Assembly (NCBI GenBank): GCA_019090615.1
Contig: JAHRVQ010000013.1
Span: forward strand, 1 to 64,000
Source of the DNA: Pseudomonadales bacterium
GTDB taxonomy: Bacteria; Pseudomonadota; Gammaproteobacteria; Pseudomonadales; Azotimanducaceae
DNA length: 64,000 bases
Direction of reading: 5' to 3'
Below, piece by piece: positions 49,657-59,648 of the stretch. The notes below the pieces were generated by a model. That model was not told the origin of the DNA. It searched no databases and worked only from the letters and a program-made list of their open reading frames with translations. Made by a program: the position numbers and the translations under genes. Numbering within the stretch: position 1 is the stretch's first letter; every line of letters starts with the position of its first letter.

Positions 49657-50854
49657 GATGAATATTTGAATCTATTTCTGTGCTATAGAATGCACTGGTT
49701 TTATATTGAATAAGAATAAACCGAAGCAGCACCATAATTACCGCAGCCACAGGCAATGCGATCAGTACGCCGACAAACCCAAACAACTGCCCCCCAGCCA
49801 TTATGGCAAAAATAACCGCCACTGGATGTAAGCCGATTCGATCCCCTACTAGCATTGGCGTTAACACGGTGCCTTCAAGGGTTTGACCAATACCGAATAC
49901 AATGGCAACATAAACCAGTGGTAAAAGTTCATTAAACTGTACCACAGCGGCTATTCCCGCCATGCAGATGCCAATTAAAAACCCCATATAAGGCACAATA
50001 CTGGCTAGCCCTGCAAGCATGCCAATGATCAAACCTAGCTCTAAACCCAGCAGCATCAGGCCGGCTGAATATATACAGCCGAGTAGCCCCATCACCAACA
50101 TTTGTCCGCGAATAAACGCACTCAAAACTTCATCACATTCTGCGGCCAGAAGACTTGCCACAGGTTGGATTTTTTCAGGTAGAATTTCTTTTATATGCCC
50201 CACCAGCAATCGCCAGTCACGCATTAAATAAAAACTCACCACAGGGATCAAAACAATATTAGCCATACCAACAATAAAAGCGAGCCCTGAAGCCGTCAAC
50301 TTGGTCACCAGCTGAGGAATTAAAATACGCGCTACACCACCCACTTTACCCCAGTTTTCTGCTAACTGCGCCTTCAGGCCCGCTATATTAATTGCCAATG
50401 GGTCAACCCCAAACTGGCTCATTAGAATCGGTCCCACTGTCTGCTGCACCCATTCAATAAGACCCGGCAAACTTTTCACCAGGGCGGTAAGTTCTGCCAC
50501 AATAAGCGGCAATAACAGCAAAAACATCCCTAAAAACAATAACGTGATCAACACAAATACAACCACCACACCGCCGGTTCGGCCTAGCTTTGTTTCCAGT
50601 CGATCAACAATCGGATCACCCAAATACGCAATCGCTACACCCACAACAAACGGTGCCAAGATTGGCCCAAGCAAATAAACCAAAAAACAACACAGCGCCA
50701 GAGACAACAACACCAGCACTTTACCCGCAGCATTATTTAGCACATCATCAAGCCCATTATCGCCGGAGCCATCAAGCTGATCATTGACCAGGCCAGTGTT
50801 GATGGGCTTTTTGTTGACAAGCTTCTTGTTGACGAACTTAGTATCCTTGCTCAC
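49649..50854 (-). CDS. perM: AI-2E family transporter PerM
   Basis: Inner-membrane protein of the PerM/YdgG family with about eight hydrophobic segments. The GTG at 50854 is preceded by GGGAG seven bases upstream, giving 401 residues and a 17-base overlap with the DUF2066 gene; an ATG at 50908 lies deeper inside DUF2066. The N-terminal ~40 residues hold short repeats (VNKKLVNKKP). Substrate is unproven; the family name derives from AI-2 export claims. Confidence 0.88.
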   Translation of the reverse strand: MSKDTKFVNKKLVNKKPINTGLVNDQLDGSGDNGLDDVLNNAAGKVLVLLSLALCCFLVYLLGPILAPFVVGVAIAYLGDPIVDRLETKLGRTGGVVVVFVLITLLFLGMFLLLLPLIVAELTALVKSLPGLIEWVQQTVGPILMSQFGVDPLAINIAGLKAQLAENWGKVGGVARILIPQLVTKLTASGLAFIVGMANIVLIPVVSFYLMRDWRLLVGHIKEILPEKIQPVASLLAAECDEVLSAFIRGQMLVMGLLGCIYSAGLMLLGLELGLIIGMLAGLASIVPYMGFLIGICMAGIAAVVQFNELLPLVYVAIVFGIGQTLEGTVLTPMLVGDRIGLHPVAVIFAIMAGGQLFGFVGVLIALPVAAVIMVLLRFILIQYKTSAFYSTEIDSNIHRE

Positions 50855-51980
50855 CAGCGTCTCCCTGTTGCAATAGCCAACGATAGTGGATTTTTGAACT
50901 ATCGTCACCGGTACTCAGTAACACCATTTTTTCATCTAATTGAATCAGCTCAATCAATTGGCTGGTTCGCCCTTCAGTACTCAACTGTAAGACAATCTGG
51001 TTGCCATCGAGCTCTGTTACACCAATATCCAGTACTGGATTAAGCGACCTAAGGTATTTCATCAGCGCTGCATAATCACCCAGGCTGGCAATATTTTCGA
51101 CCCGCAATTCCACACTACTGCGGGAAGAATCTATGGCATACCTGGCCGCCAGGGCATTAGTTAACACATCCGCAATACCCGCCACTAAATCTGTTGCCGT
51201 AAAAGCAACGTTTGCAAACGCCTGCCATTGCCCCTCTATTCGATAAGACCAATAAGCATGCCATTCACCTGTCTCAAACCTCTGGATGCGCGCAGTCAAC
51301 ACACTATCAGGGTTATAACGTAACGACGCCCTGTCGATGCGCTCATTAAATGCGCCCCAAACTTCAGCCGTAGATAAAAGCGCTTTATCTTCTATATCCA
51401 GCAACGGATAAAGTAGCGGCAAACCACGTTGTTTGGCCAACTTTCGAACTGCTGCGCTTATCTCGCTGGTATCGTTCTCTGCCATTAAATAGCGTTTATT
51501 TTCACCCTGCACAGCTAACCAGAGTAGTACGCCAGGACGATTACTTCCCCATACAGGATACCCTGCCTGGCGCAGCAGCCGCGCAATTGCACTGGGTTCG
51601 AAATTGAGTTTGAGACGAAGTTTGGCGTTACCCGATTGATTATGCTCGGGCAACAGCGGATCTGTGGCGGGATCATATGCCTGATAACTATATTGATTGA
51701 AATATGGCACAGGGTTTTTCAAAGCCTCAATAACCCGTTGATTGCTACCCACGTCATTTCTGCCCGAGACCCTGACCAGCACCTGCAACAAGCCTGCCTT
51801 TGCACCCGTCTGACGGGCTGCATCAGATTGGTTAAGCACATAAATTTCTGCTTCATATAGGTCATCAACGGTCAACGCTAGGCCGCGATTTGGCAACATC
51901 AACAAGGCATAAAATAATATGACACCAACCGCCGTCAGGTGTCGGACAAGATAACTTTTGATACAGGCCTTCCTTTTCAT
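50838..51980 (-). CDS. DUF2066 domain protein
   Basis: 380 residues with a signal peptide (about 13-34, YLVRHLTAVGVILFYALLM...). The DUF2066 domain follows, with LTVDDLYEAEIYVLNQSDAAR at its start. Located upstream of perM and hda as in Pseudomonas. The function is unknown. In pseudomonads purM is divergent from this gene; here purM and purN are absent. Confidence 0.88.
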   Translation of the reverse strand: MKRKACIKSYLVRHLTAVGVILFYALLMLPNRGLALTVDDLYEAEIYVLNQSDAARQTGAKAGLLQVLVRVSGRNDVGSNQRVIEALKNPVPYFNQYSYQAYDPATDPLLPEHNQSGNAKLRLKLNFEPSAIARLLRQAGYPVWGSNRPGVLLWLAVQGENKRYLMAENDTSEISAAVRKLAKQRGLPLLYPLLDIEDKALLSTAEVWGAFNERIDRASLRYNPDSVLTARIQRFETGEWHAYWSYRIEGQWQAFANVAFTATDLVAGIADVLTNALAARYAIDSSRSSVELRVENIASLGDYAALMKYLRSLNPVLDIGVTELDGNQIVLQLSTEGRTSQLIELIQLDEKMVLLSTGDDSSKIHYRWLLQQGDAGEQGY

Positions 51981-52303
51981 CCAATTGCTTCGTTAACCTA
52001 ATAAATTTTTCTACCCGCTTATGTTATACCAGATGCTGGATCGATCACTATTTTCTGCCGGCCCAGATACCTTTTACCGCAAACAAACTATCCATCTTTT
52101 ACAATCAGCTTTTACAATCAGCTTTGCCACCAACTTTTTACAGCCAACGATTCCAATCTTAAAAATAGGCTGCAATTTATATTGAATTGTTAGGTGCAAT
52201 AGCAATCCAATTTATCATAGACTGACCATAGATCTATAAATTGGCCTAGCTGGCGATTTTTACAAATTTTCTATTTAACAGCCGTACAGGGTTAGAGCGA
52301 CAT
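51981..52303. other. Gene-free spacer, 323 bp
   Basis: Intergenic between divergent DUF2066 and DUF3108 genes. It has a short direct repeat (TTTTACAATCAGC twice, about 52096-52120). No purM or purN remnant was recognised in either strand. Confidence 0.6.
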
Positions 52304-53077
52304 ATGTGCCGAATTATCGCAGGTTTATTGATTTTAACCATGTCAGCGTTGGTTTTTTCAGAGCCTTCAATTTACCGCGCTGTCTACACAGCAGATTACA
52401 AAGGTCTACCAGTAAGCGCTGAGGGCATCCGACAATTAAGCCGCGATAAAAACGGCTTATACACCTTATCGTCAACAGCCACCTCATTTTTTGCCAAAAT
52501 CCATGAATCCTCGAAATTTCAGATCAGGGATCAGAAAATCCTGCCCCTGGAGTATCAATACCATCGATCAGGTATTGGCAAAAAACGAGATGATATTTTG
52601 ACCTTTGACTGGCCCAATATGCAAGCATTGAACGGCCAGGCAATGGGTCAATTAGCTGATAACCCAGCCGCTGAGACTGATCAGAATACCAGAACTAACG
52701 CCGCGCAGACTGAAAAGCTGGCCATACAAACAGGCACCCTCGACAAACTACTGTATCAACTGCAAATGCGCGAAGATTTACTGGCTGCGCAACAGGCAGG
52801 CAATGCCAAACCTGAACTCAGTTATATGGTGGCAGATCGTGACAAGTTAAAAAGTTATCGCTTTGAGGTAATTGGCACTGAGCAAACCTCTACCCCACTC
52901 GGAATGTTAAAAACCGTCAAAATTTCCCGCGTTCGAGATAAAAAGAATCGTAAAACTAACCTATGGCTGGCACCCGATTATGAATTTATGTTGGTACGAT
53001 TTCAGCAGTTAGAGGAAAACGGCAAGGGCTTTGAATTATTACTCAAACAGGCAGAATTTAACGGTCGGTCGCTATAA
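52304..53077 (+). CDS. DUF3108 domain protein
   Basis: 257 residues with a signal peptide (about 1-19, GLLILTMSALVFS) and DUF3108 features (IYRAVYTADYKGLPVSAEGIRQL; SSTATSFFAKIHESSKF; KTNLWLAPDYEFMLVRF). In Pseudomonas the DUF3108 gene follows purN; its position beside DUF2066 suggests the two purine genes dropped out. Probable periplasmic protein with unknown role. Confidence 0.88.
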   Translation: MCRIIAGLLILTMSALVFSEPSIYRAVYTADYKGLPVSAEGIRQLSRDKNGLYTLSSTATSFFAKIHESSKFQIRDQKILPLEYQYHRSGIGKKRDDILTFDWPNMQALNGQAMGQLADNPAAETDQNTRTNAAQTEKLAIQTGTLDKLLYQLQMREDLLAAQQAGNAKPELSYMVADRDKLKSYRFEVIGTEQTSTPLGMLKTVKISRVRDKKNRKTNLWLAPDYEFMLVRFQQLEENGKGFELLLKQAEFNGRSL

Positions 53078-53111
53078 TCCGGTGCCACGCCCACACTGGT
53101 AGTCGATAAAT

Positions 53112-53678
53112 TTACCCCCGCGGCAGCGTCACTCCACGCTGACCCTGGTATTTGCCACCACGGTCCTTATAGGAAGTTTCACAAACTTCATCAGACTCAA
53201 AAAACAACATCTGCGCCACGCCTTCATTGGCATAAATCTTCGCCGGCAGTGGTGTGGTATTAGAAAATTCCAGTGTCACATGCCCCTCCCACTCTGGTTC
53301 AAGTGGCGTTACATTAACAATAATGCCGCAACGCGCGTAGGTAGACTTACCCAGACAAATGGTTAAAACACTACGCGGGATTTTGAAGAACTCTACAGTA
53401 CGTGCCAGGGCAAAAGAATTGGGCGGAATAATACACACATCACTCTTTATATCGACAAAACTATTTTCATCAAACGCCTTCGGGTCCACCGTAACAGAAT
53501 GAAGATTAGTAAAAACTTTAAACTCATCGGCACAACGGACATCGTACCCGTAACTTGAAGTACCGTAGGAGATCAGACGCTGCCCGTCAGATTCTCTTAC
53601 CTGGCCAGCTTCATAAGGCGAAATCATGCCCTGGGATTCTGACATTTGACGAATCCAGCGATCTGACTTAATGGACAT
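53112..53678 (-). CDS. dcd: dCTP deaminase
   Basis: Converts dCTP to dUTP for thymidylate synthesis. Start [15 protein letters not shown] at 53678 gives 188 residues, the Pseudomonas length; an upstream ATG adds six residues. Motifs [33 protein letters not shown] and [14 protein letters not shown] are intact. The dcd/apbC/metG neighbourhood is conserved in pseudomonads. Confidence 0.95.
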   Translation of the reverse strand: MSIKSDRWIRQMSESQGMISPYEAGQVRESDGQRLISYGTSSYGYDVRCADEFKVFTNLHSVTVDPKAFDENSFVDIKSDVCIIPPNSFALARTVEFFKIPRSVLTICLGKSTYARCGIIVNVTPLEPEWEGHVTLEFSNTTPLPAKIYANEGVAQMLFFESDEVCETSYKDRGGKYQGQRGVTLPRG

Positions 53679-53785
53679 TAAACACCTCGGCGACAAAAAT
53701 AAAACGCAGCATCATACACCATAAAAGCCGCCAAAAGCCCAGCAGCGCTTAACTATCTATTAGTATCCACTGCGATGCAGTACAA

Positions 53786-54649
53786 CTAGTCATCCAGCAC
53801 CGTAAAGCGGGGCCCGGATTGTTGCTGCAATCCTTCAACAACTTCAACCATTGAACGTGCCAAAGCACGAAATACCTGGCCTATTGCGCCCTCCGGCGCT
53901 GAAACTACAGGCGGTTGGCCACCATCAGACTGTTGCCTGATCTCCATCGCCAGAGGCAATCGTGCGAGTAATTTAAGATCGTATTCCGCGGCAATCACAT
54001 CGCCACCCCCAGCCCCAAAAACAGCCTCTTCAAAGCCACATTGTGAACAGGTGTGGGTGCTCATATTTTCCACAATACCCAAGAGTGGCACCTCAACCTT
54101 CCTAAACATTTCGACGCCCTTACGGGCATCCAGCAGGGCGATATCCTGCGGCGTAGTCACTATCAGCGCCCCCGTCAACGGCACCTGCTGCGCCATGGTC
54201 AACTGAATATCACCCGTGCCTGGTGGCATATCGACAATCAGATAATCAACGTTCTGCCAATAGGTCTGGGTTAATAATTGCGTCAACGCACCACTGGCCA
54301 TGGGCCCACGCCATACTGCCGGGGTTCGGTCATTAGTGACAAAACTCATCGACATAATTTGCAAATTATGGGCGATAACAGGTTGCAGAAAATCACCCGC
54401 GATTTCAGGTTTGGTCCCAGCTGCAACACCCATCATCAAACCCTGGCTTGGGCCATAGATATCGGCATCCAGCAAACCCACACTATGTCCTTCAGCAGAC
54501 AGGGCCAGCGCCAAATTCGCTGAAACAGTGGATTTGCCCACCCCACCCTTGCCTGAGGCAACAGCAATAATACGTTTAATACCGGGTAAATTTAGTTTTT
54601 GCGGTCCCTGAACGGCTATGACCCTTCTCCTGTTGCTAATTCGAAGCAC
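53786..54649 (-). CDS. apbC: Iron-sulfur cluster carrier ATPase ApbC/Mrp, N-terminally short
   Basis: MinD/Mrp-type ATPase that carries 4Fe-4S clusters. P-loop GKGGVGKS at 33-40 and the C-terminal Cys pair THTCSQCGFEE. At 287 residues it lacks the usual N-terminal DUF59 (MIP18-like) domain of ~85 residues. The GTG start at 54649 has no Shine-Dalgarno; AGGAG at 54627-54631 lies seven bases before an ATA codon (54617-54619) in frame, which might be the real start or a mutated ATG. Divergent from metG, as in related genomes. Confidence 0.9.
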   Translation of the reverse strand: MLRISNRRRVIAVQGPQKLNLPGIKRIIAVASGKGGVGKSTVSANLALALSAEGHSVGLLDADIYGPSQGLMMGVAAGTKPEIAGDFLQPVIAHNLQIMSMSFVTNDRTPAVWRGPMASGALTQLLTQTYWQNVDYLIVDMPPGTGDIQLTMAQQVPLTGALIVTTPQDIALLDARKGVEMFRKVEVPLLGIVENMSTHTCSQCGFEEAVFGAGGGDVIAAEYDLKLLARLPLAMEIRQQSDGGQPPVVSAPEGAIGQVFRALARSMVEVVEGLQQQSGPRFTVLDD

Positions 54650-54813
54650 ATTTAAGTCATTTATGCAGCAAACATCAAGGATTTATGGGGCATAGTCTTC
54701 TAGCCCAATAAATGCATCGACCTGGTCACAAAGCTAAAATATTGGATGAAAAACCACCGCTGCATGGGTATATTTAGCTCCCTTCAAAAATAGTCAAAGA
54801 TACACGCTAAGCT

Positions 54814-56907
54814 ATGACAAACCGCAACCTGCTGGTCACCAGTGCACTACCTAATGCTAATGGCGCGATACACCTGGGACATCTGCTGGAACATATCCAG
54901 ACAGATATATGGGTTCGCTATCAGCGTATGCGCAATAATCAATGTATCTACTGCTGCGCCGATGATACTCATGGCACTGCCATCATGCTAAAAGCAGAGG
55001 AACAGGGTACCGATCCAGAAACGCTGATCGCCACAATACAGGCAGAGCATGAGCGCGATTTTAACGCTTTCAATATTAGCCATGATAACTATTACTCAAC
55101 CCATTCAGATGAAAACGAAGCGTTAAGCAAAGCAATATATCTAGCGCTTAAAGATGCTGGTCAAATTAAAAAAGAAACCGTCAACCAGCTTTTTGACCCA
55201 GAAAAAAACATGTTTCTTGCTGACCGTTTTATTGTTGGTAGCTGCCCTAAATGCAAAACCTCAGACCAGTATGGCGACAACTGCGAGGTCTGTGGCGCAA
55301 CCTATGCAGCAACTGACCTGATCGACCCAAAATCAAAAATTTCTGGCGCTAAACCAGTATTAAAAGAATCCACGCATTTCTTTTTTGCATTATCTAATTT
55401 TACCGAGTTTCTGCAGCAATGGACCCGCAGTGGCACCCTGCAGGAGCAAGTTGCCAACAAACTATCTGAGTGGCTAGATGCAGGCCTGCAGGATTGGGAT
55501 ATCAGCCGCGACGCACCCTATTTTGGTTTTGAGATACCGGATGAGCCGGGTAAATTCTTTTATGTCTGGCTAGACGCACCCATCGGTTATATGGCCAGTT
55601 TCAAAAATTACTGCAGCCAGTCTAAAATGGCCTCACCGGATGAATTTTGGGATAGCTACTGGCGCGAAGATTCTGAACATGAAGTGCATCACTTTATTGG
55701 CAAGGATATCATCAATTTTCATGCACTGTTCTGGCCCGCGATGTTAAAAACGGCTGGCTTCCGCACGCCCACCCGCATCCATGTACACGGCTTTATCACG
55801 GTTAACGGGCAAAAAATGAGCAAATCCCGCGGCACTTTTATCAATGCGCATACCTTTGCCGAACATATTAACCCCGAATTTTTAAGATATTATTACGCCA
55901 CCAAATTGTCGAATGACATTGACGATATGGATATTAATCTGCAAGACTTCGTGCAGAAGGTCAATTCTGACCTGGTGGGCAAAGTAGTTAATATTGCCTC
56001 GCGCTGCGCCGGCTTTATTAAAAAGAAATTTGACGGCAAACTTTCGGCCCAGCCTACAACACCTTTAATTGCAGAGTTTATTAGCCAACAAACGGCAGTG
56101 GAGCAATTTTATGAAGCAGGCGACTTTAGCAAAGCTGCACGGCAAATAATGGCCATGGCGGATAAAGCCAATCAATATATTGCAGAGCACGAGCCCTGGG
56201 TCAAAATCAAACAACCAGGTAATGAACTGGACGTACATAATGTCTGCTCGGACGGGATTAATATGTTCCGTATTATTATTGCCTACCTGAAGCCTATTCT
56301 GCCTACATTAGCGGAAAAATCGGAAACTTTTCTAAATGTTGACCTGCTCAGCTGGGATAGTATAAAAACCCCGTTAGTTAATCACCCGATTAATAAATTC
56401 AAACCGCTACTTGCCCGCGCTGAAAACAAGGACGTAGAGGCAATGATCGCGGCTTCTACCGAACTAAGCGAGCCAGATACCACAGATACAGAAGACACCC
56501 AGGCTGCATCCAGCACAGCATCAAGTGCAGTATCAAACACTGCATCAAACACAGTATCAGTAACTGCAGAGCCGATTCTGCCAGAAATAGAATTTGATGA
56601 CTTTGCCAAGGTGGATCTACGCATCGCGACCATTATCAATGCCGAGGCTGTAGAAGGTGCAGACAAATTATTAAAGTTAACACTGGATATCGGTACTGAG
56701 CAGCGTAACGTGTTTGCCGGTATCAAGGCAGCCTATAAGCCAGAACAGCTTATCGGCCAACAAACCGTCATGGTAGCCAACCTGAAGCCGCGTAAGATGC
56801 GTTTTGGCGTATCTGAAGGTATGGTGCTAGCAGCGGGCCCTGGCGGCAAAGAAATCTACCTGTTAACCCCAGGGACTGGCGCCATTGCTGGTATGCAAGT
56901 CAACTAG
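54814..56907 (+). CDS. metG: Methionine--tRNA ligase
   Basis: Class I synthetase that charges initiator and elongator tRNA-Met. 697 residues. HIGH-type motif is HLGH in [11 protein letters not shown]; the zinc site [23 protein letters not shown] as [13 protein letters not shown]-terminal EMAP-like tRNA-binding domain (about 597-697, starting [14 protein letters not shown]). A Ser/Thr/Ala/Val-rich linker (about residues 555-590) with repeated SNTASNTVS precedes it. Divergent from apbC. Confidence 0.96.
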   Translation: MTNRNLLVTSALPNANGAIHLGHLLEHIQTDIWVRYQRMRNNQCIYCCADDTHGTAIMLKAEEQGTDPETLIATIQAEHERDFNAFNISHDNYYSTHSDENEALSKAIYLALKDAGQIKKETVNQLFDPEKNMFLADRFIVGSCPKCKTSDQYGDNCEVCGATYAATDLIDPKSKISGAKPVLKESTHFFFALSNFTEFLQQWTRSGTLQEQVANKLSEWLDAGLQDWDISRDAPYFGFEIPDEPGKFFYVWLDAPIGYMASFKNYCSQSKMASPDEFWDSYWREDSEHEVHHFIGKDIINFHALFWPAMLKTAGFRTPTRIHVHGFITVNGQKMSKSRGTFINAHTFAEHINPEFLRYYYATKLSNDIDDMDINLQDFVQKVNSDLVGKVVNIASRCAGFIKKKFDGKLSAQPTTPLIAEFISQQTAVEQFYEAGDFSKAARQIMAMADKANQYIAEHEPWVKIKQPGNELDVHNVCSDGINMFRIIIAYLKPILPTLAEKSETFLNVDLLSWDSIKTPLVNHPINKFKPLLARAENKDVEAMIAASTELSEPDTTDTEDTQAASSTASSAVSNTASNTVSVTAEPILPEIEFDDFAKVDLRIATIINAEAVEGADKLLKLTLDIGTEQRNVFAGIKAAYKPEQLIGQQTVMVANLKPRKMRFGVSEGMVLAAGPGGKEIYLLTPGTGAIAGMQVN

Positions 56908-56921
56908 GCGCAGTCGAAATT

Positions 56922-57497
56922 ATGCCGGATGCGTTGTTAATACTATTAAGCACAATTTTTGTTAACAACTTCGTCATGGCTCAGTTTCTGGGTTTATGCC
57001 CCTTTATGGGCGCAACGCAAAAATTTGACGCGGCCATTGGCATGGCCGCCGCGACAACGTTTGTATTAACCCTGGCATCAGGCGCAAGCTTTTTAATTGA
57101 ACAATATATTTTAGTCCCGTTTGATTTAGAATATCTCAGGATCATCGCTTTTATAGTTGTCATCGCCGGCCTGGTGCAATTTTCGGATATTATTATTCGT
57201 GCAACCCAGCCACTACTACACCAGGTACTCGGCATCTTTATTCCTCTTATCACCACCAATTGCGCGGTGCTTGGCGTTGCCCTGCTTAATGTCAAACAGT
57301 CTCATACTTTTGTGGAATCGATTTTATTTGGCCTTGGTGGTGCCATTGGGTTTTCTTTACTGTTGATTATTTTTGCCTCTATAAGAGAACGCTTAACCCA
57401 CGCCGACATCCCACTGCCGTTTCGGGGTGCAGCCATCAATATGATAACCGCCGGTATTTTATCATTGGCATTTATGGGTTTTACGGGAATGAACTAG
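56922..57497 (+). CDS. rnfA: Electron transport complex subunit RnfA/RsxA
   Basis: Integral membrane subunit of the Rnf/Rsx complex, which couples ferredoxin and NAD electron transfer to ion pumping or, in E. coli, keeps SoxR reduced. 191 residues, about six TM segments, start [30 protein letters not shown] and FKRAAIN-like ends, close to E. coli RsxA (193). 14 bp after metG. Confidence 0.95.
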   Translation: MPDALLILLSTIFVNNFVMAQFLGLCPFMGATQKFDAAIGMAAATTFVLTLASGASFLIEQYILVPFDLEYLRIIAFIVVIAGLVQFSDIIIRATQPLLHQVLGIFIPLITTNCAVLGVALLNVKQSHTFVESILFGLGGAIGFSLLLIIFASIRERLTHADIPLPFRGAAINMITAGILSLAFMGFTGMN

Positions 57498-57499
57498 CA

Positions 57500-58444
57500 A
57501 TGTTGGCAACCTTTCTACCTGGCCTTATTCTACTCATCCTGCTTGGCCTGGTGTTGGCCATTGGCCTTGGCGCCGCGGCAACTAAATATCAGGCTGACGA
57601 ATCAGAAGTACTGCGCGAAGTTAATAAGTGCCTGCCTCAAACACAATGCGCACAATGCGGCCACCCAGGTTGCAAACCCTACGCTAAAGCGATACTGGCA
57701 GGCGAACCCATCAACCGCTGCCCGCCGGGTGGCGATGACACCATTAACAAACTCGCGCAACTGTTAGGCAAACCAGCAATCCCGCTGGATACAAACTTTG
57801 GCACAATCGAACCACAACGGCTGGCCGTTATTCGAGAAAACGAATGTATAGGCTGCACACTATGTATTCAGGCTTGCCCAGTAGACGCAATTATTGGTGC
57901 CAGCCAGCAGATGCACTCGGTTATTACTGAACAATGTACCGGCTGCGACTTATGCCTGGCACCCTGCCCAGTCGACTGTATCGATATGATACTATTACCC
58001 GCCTCACCTGATGCGCTTGAAGCAAGCAACGCCATACCCAGCAAAAAATCTACTGCCGCTGAAATCAGCAATTGTATCCGCTGCGGCAAATGCGCCCCCG
58101 CCTGCCCCCGTGAGCTGGCACCACAGGAGCTATACTGGCAGAGAGAATCCACCACTGCTATGGCCAAATTGAACCTGGACCAGTGCGTTGAATGTATGAA
58201 ATGCGACCGAGTCTGCCCAAGTAATATACCGCTAACCGCACATTTCCGTACCGCGAAGCAAAATGCCCAACGAGAACAACAGATCGCGGTTAAGGCCATC
58301 GAGGCCGAAACGCGACATCTACAACGCACTAACCGCCTTGAAACAGCACAAAGCCGCGTTAAACCACGCCCATCCAGCAAGGATCGAGCTGCGCTGCTAA
58401 ACCAGCTAAAACAGTCAGCATCAAAGCCTTCAAAGCCTGCATAA
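57500..58444 (+). CDS. rnfB: RnfB with an added RnfC-like ferredoxin module
   Basis: Ferredoxin-type subunit of the Rnf complex. N-terminal membrane segment (about 5-26), the RnfB Fe-S domain (Cys44, 50, 53, 58, 74), then two 4Fe-4S motifs (Cys116-119-122-126; Cys146-149-152-156), completing the usual RnfB. A further region adds two motifs (Cys192-195-198-202; Cys229-232-235-239), CIRCGKCAPACPRELAPQE and CVECMKCDRVCPSNIPL, which read like the C-terminal ferredoxin part of RnfC. A helical charged tail ends it. 314 residues versus 180-200 in E. coli. rnfC and the later rnf genes do not follow. Confidence 0.9.
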   Translation: MLATFLPGLILLILLGLVLAIGLGAAATKYQADESEVLREVNKCLPQTQCAQCGHPGCKPYAKAILAGEPINRCPPGGDDTINKLAQLLGKPAIPLDTNFGTIEPQRLAVIRENECIGCTLCIQACPVDAIIGASQQMHSVITEQCTGCDLCLAPCPVDCIDMILLPASPDALEASNAIPSKKSTAAEISNCIRCGKCAPACPRELAPQELYWQRESTTAMAKLNLDQCVECMKCDRVCPSNIPLTAHFRTAKQNAQREQQIAVKAIEAETRHLQRTNRLETAQSRVKPRPSSKDRAALLNQLKQSASKPSKPA

Positions 58445-58793
58445 CCCATCAGGGACCAGACCCGGATTTCGGTTAATTGACCTTGCCAATCTTAAATAGT
58501 TCTTGAAAACTGGATTCAAAAACAAACTGCAAATTGCGTCGCCGTGACGGTTACTTCCCTGATTGCTGTAAATCAGGCATTAATCCTTTAAGGTTCAATT
58601 AATTGTGTGCTGCTGAAGAAAAGTAGATATACGTCGCTGTGACGCCTTTTGTCTTTTTGCAGTTTACCGCAGAGGTCCTAAACAATTGATTTGGTTGAGG
58701 TTAGGTGCATAGAATGAATTTGTGAAAATTAAATACACGTCGCTGATATACCGTCGTTGAGACGTGTATATAAATGTTATGCAGTAGGAGCTT
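58445..58793. other. Spacer with three CGTC-N5-GACG palindromes
   Basis: CGTC/GACG palindromes occur at 58538-58550, 58632-58644 and 58752-58764, spaced 94 and 120 bp. The third sits in a longer inverted repeat: TACACGTC (58734-58741) and GACGTGTA (58761-58768). The last is 25 bp before the following small gene, so they may be operator sites. No factor is known. Confidence 0.65.
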
Positions 58794-59273
58794 ATGAAAC
58801 CTGAAGCAGAAACAAAGTCATGGGCATCTCAACACACCGGCCCACTAATCACTGCGGTAGCAACTATCTTTGCAGCTTTAATCGGCGGTGCGTTTTTATT
58901 GGCATCACAGAAGCAACAGGATGATATCCCCATTTCTAGCCCGAAATATAAGATGGCAGGGGACACTATTGAAAAATCAGCCCCCCTATATACAGAGAAA
59001 TCAAATAAGACTATTGCTACTCCATAGGAAAATAAATTTAAGCTAGCAAACTATAAAGAAGTTTATGATTTTGCCTACACTGCTGGCGGCAAGAATGAAA
59101 CATCATCAAATGCTAGAGAATTTTCTTATTTATGATTTTCAAAACGCAGTAGTGAAGCATTTGAACCATTTAAAGAAGCATACAAATTCGCCTATTCAGC
59201 AGGAGGCATGAATATGACCTCAAGCAAAGCCAAAAAGTGGGCAATTCGTAAAATAAAATGTTTAAATCAGTAA
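58794..59273 (+). pseudogene. Broken small membrane protein with repeated FAYxAGGxNxTSS motif
   Basis: A single frame of 160 codons runs from ATG 58794 to TAA 59271-59273 and is cut by TAG at 59025 and TGA at 59133. The first 77 residues include one TM segment (about 17-37, GPLITAVATIFAALIGGAFLL). After the first stop the frame encodes two similar repeats: YDFAYTAGGKNETSSNARE and YKFAYSAGGMNMTSSKAKK. GGAG precedes the ATG. The in-frame continuity and repeat preservation argue for a recent pseudogene (or a readthrough gene). The family is not one I can name. Confidence 0.8.
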
Positions 59274-59290
59274 TCATGCCTAACGTATGA

Positions 59291-59648
59291 TATTCGGGGT
59301 CAGAGTAGAATGGCACTTACTTAAGCTTCTTTGGGTGCCCATTTTTCCTCACATTTGCCCGTGCTTCTGCCCTTGGTCTCATCAACAAGGGAAAGGCTTT
59401 AAGCCTACGTTTTAGAGCCCTTGGTTCAATTCTACCCGGTCTGTTCCCGACCCGTTGCTGTGCCATAATTGTGAGTAACAGCAGCATTGATTTAGCATCA
59501 ATTGTTGCCGTTTGTTGTAGATAATTCAGCCATAATTGCAGACAATGTTTGAAGCTAATATCCGTCGGCCTTAAATTTGTCATTACCGCCGATTGCGCCA
59601 TAAGTAGCAGAATAATATTGTACCCCAGGATATACACCCATATTTCTT
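59291..59648 (-). pseudogene. C-terminal half of IS4-family transposase
   Basis: Minus-strand frame ends GNRPGRIEPRALKRRLKAFP and RKNGHPKKLK, typical of an IS4-family DDE transposase C-terminus, with stop 59317-59319. The reading frame continues upstream to IWVYILGYN at the junction with the IS1595-family element at 59649. The IS4 outer end should lie near 59291, just outside the GGGGTCAGAGTAGAAT sequence. Together with the fragment at 60667-61200 it was one gene. Confidence 0.88.

Noticed and set aside
58699-59285. GTTAGGT (near 58699) and GCCTAAC (near 59278) look like integron attC core sites around the small broken gene.
   Set aside because: Only single seven-base matches occur, with no paired L boxes or attC hairpin, and no integrase is in the window.
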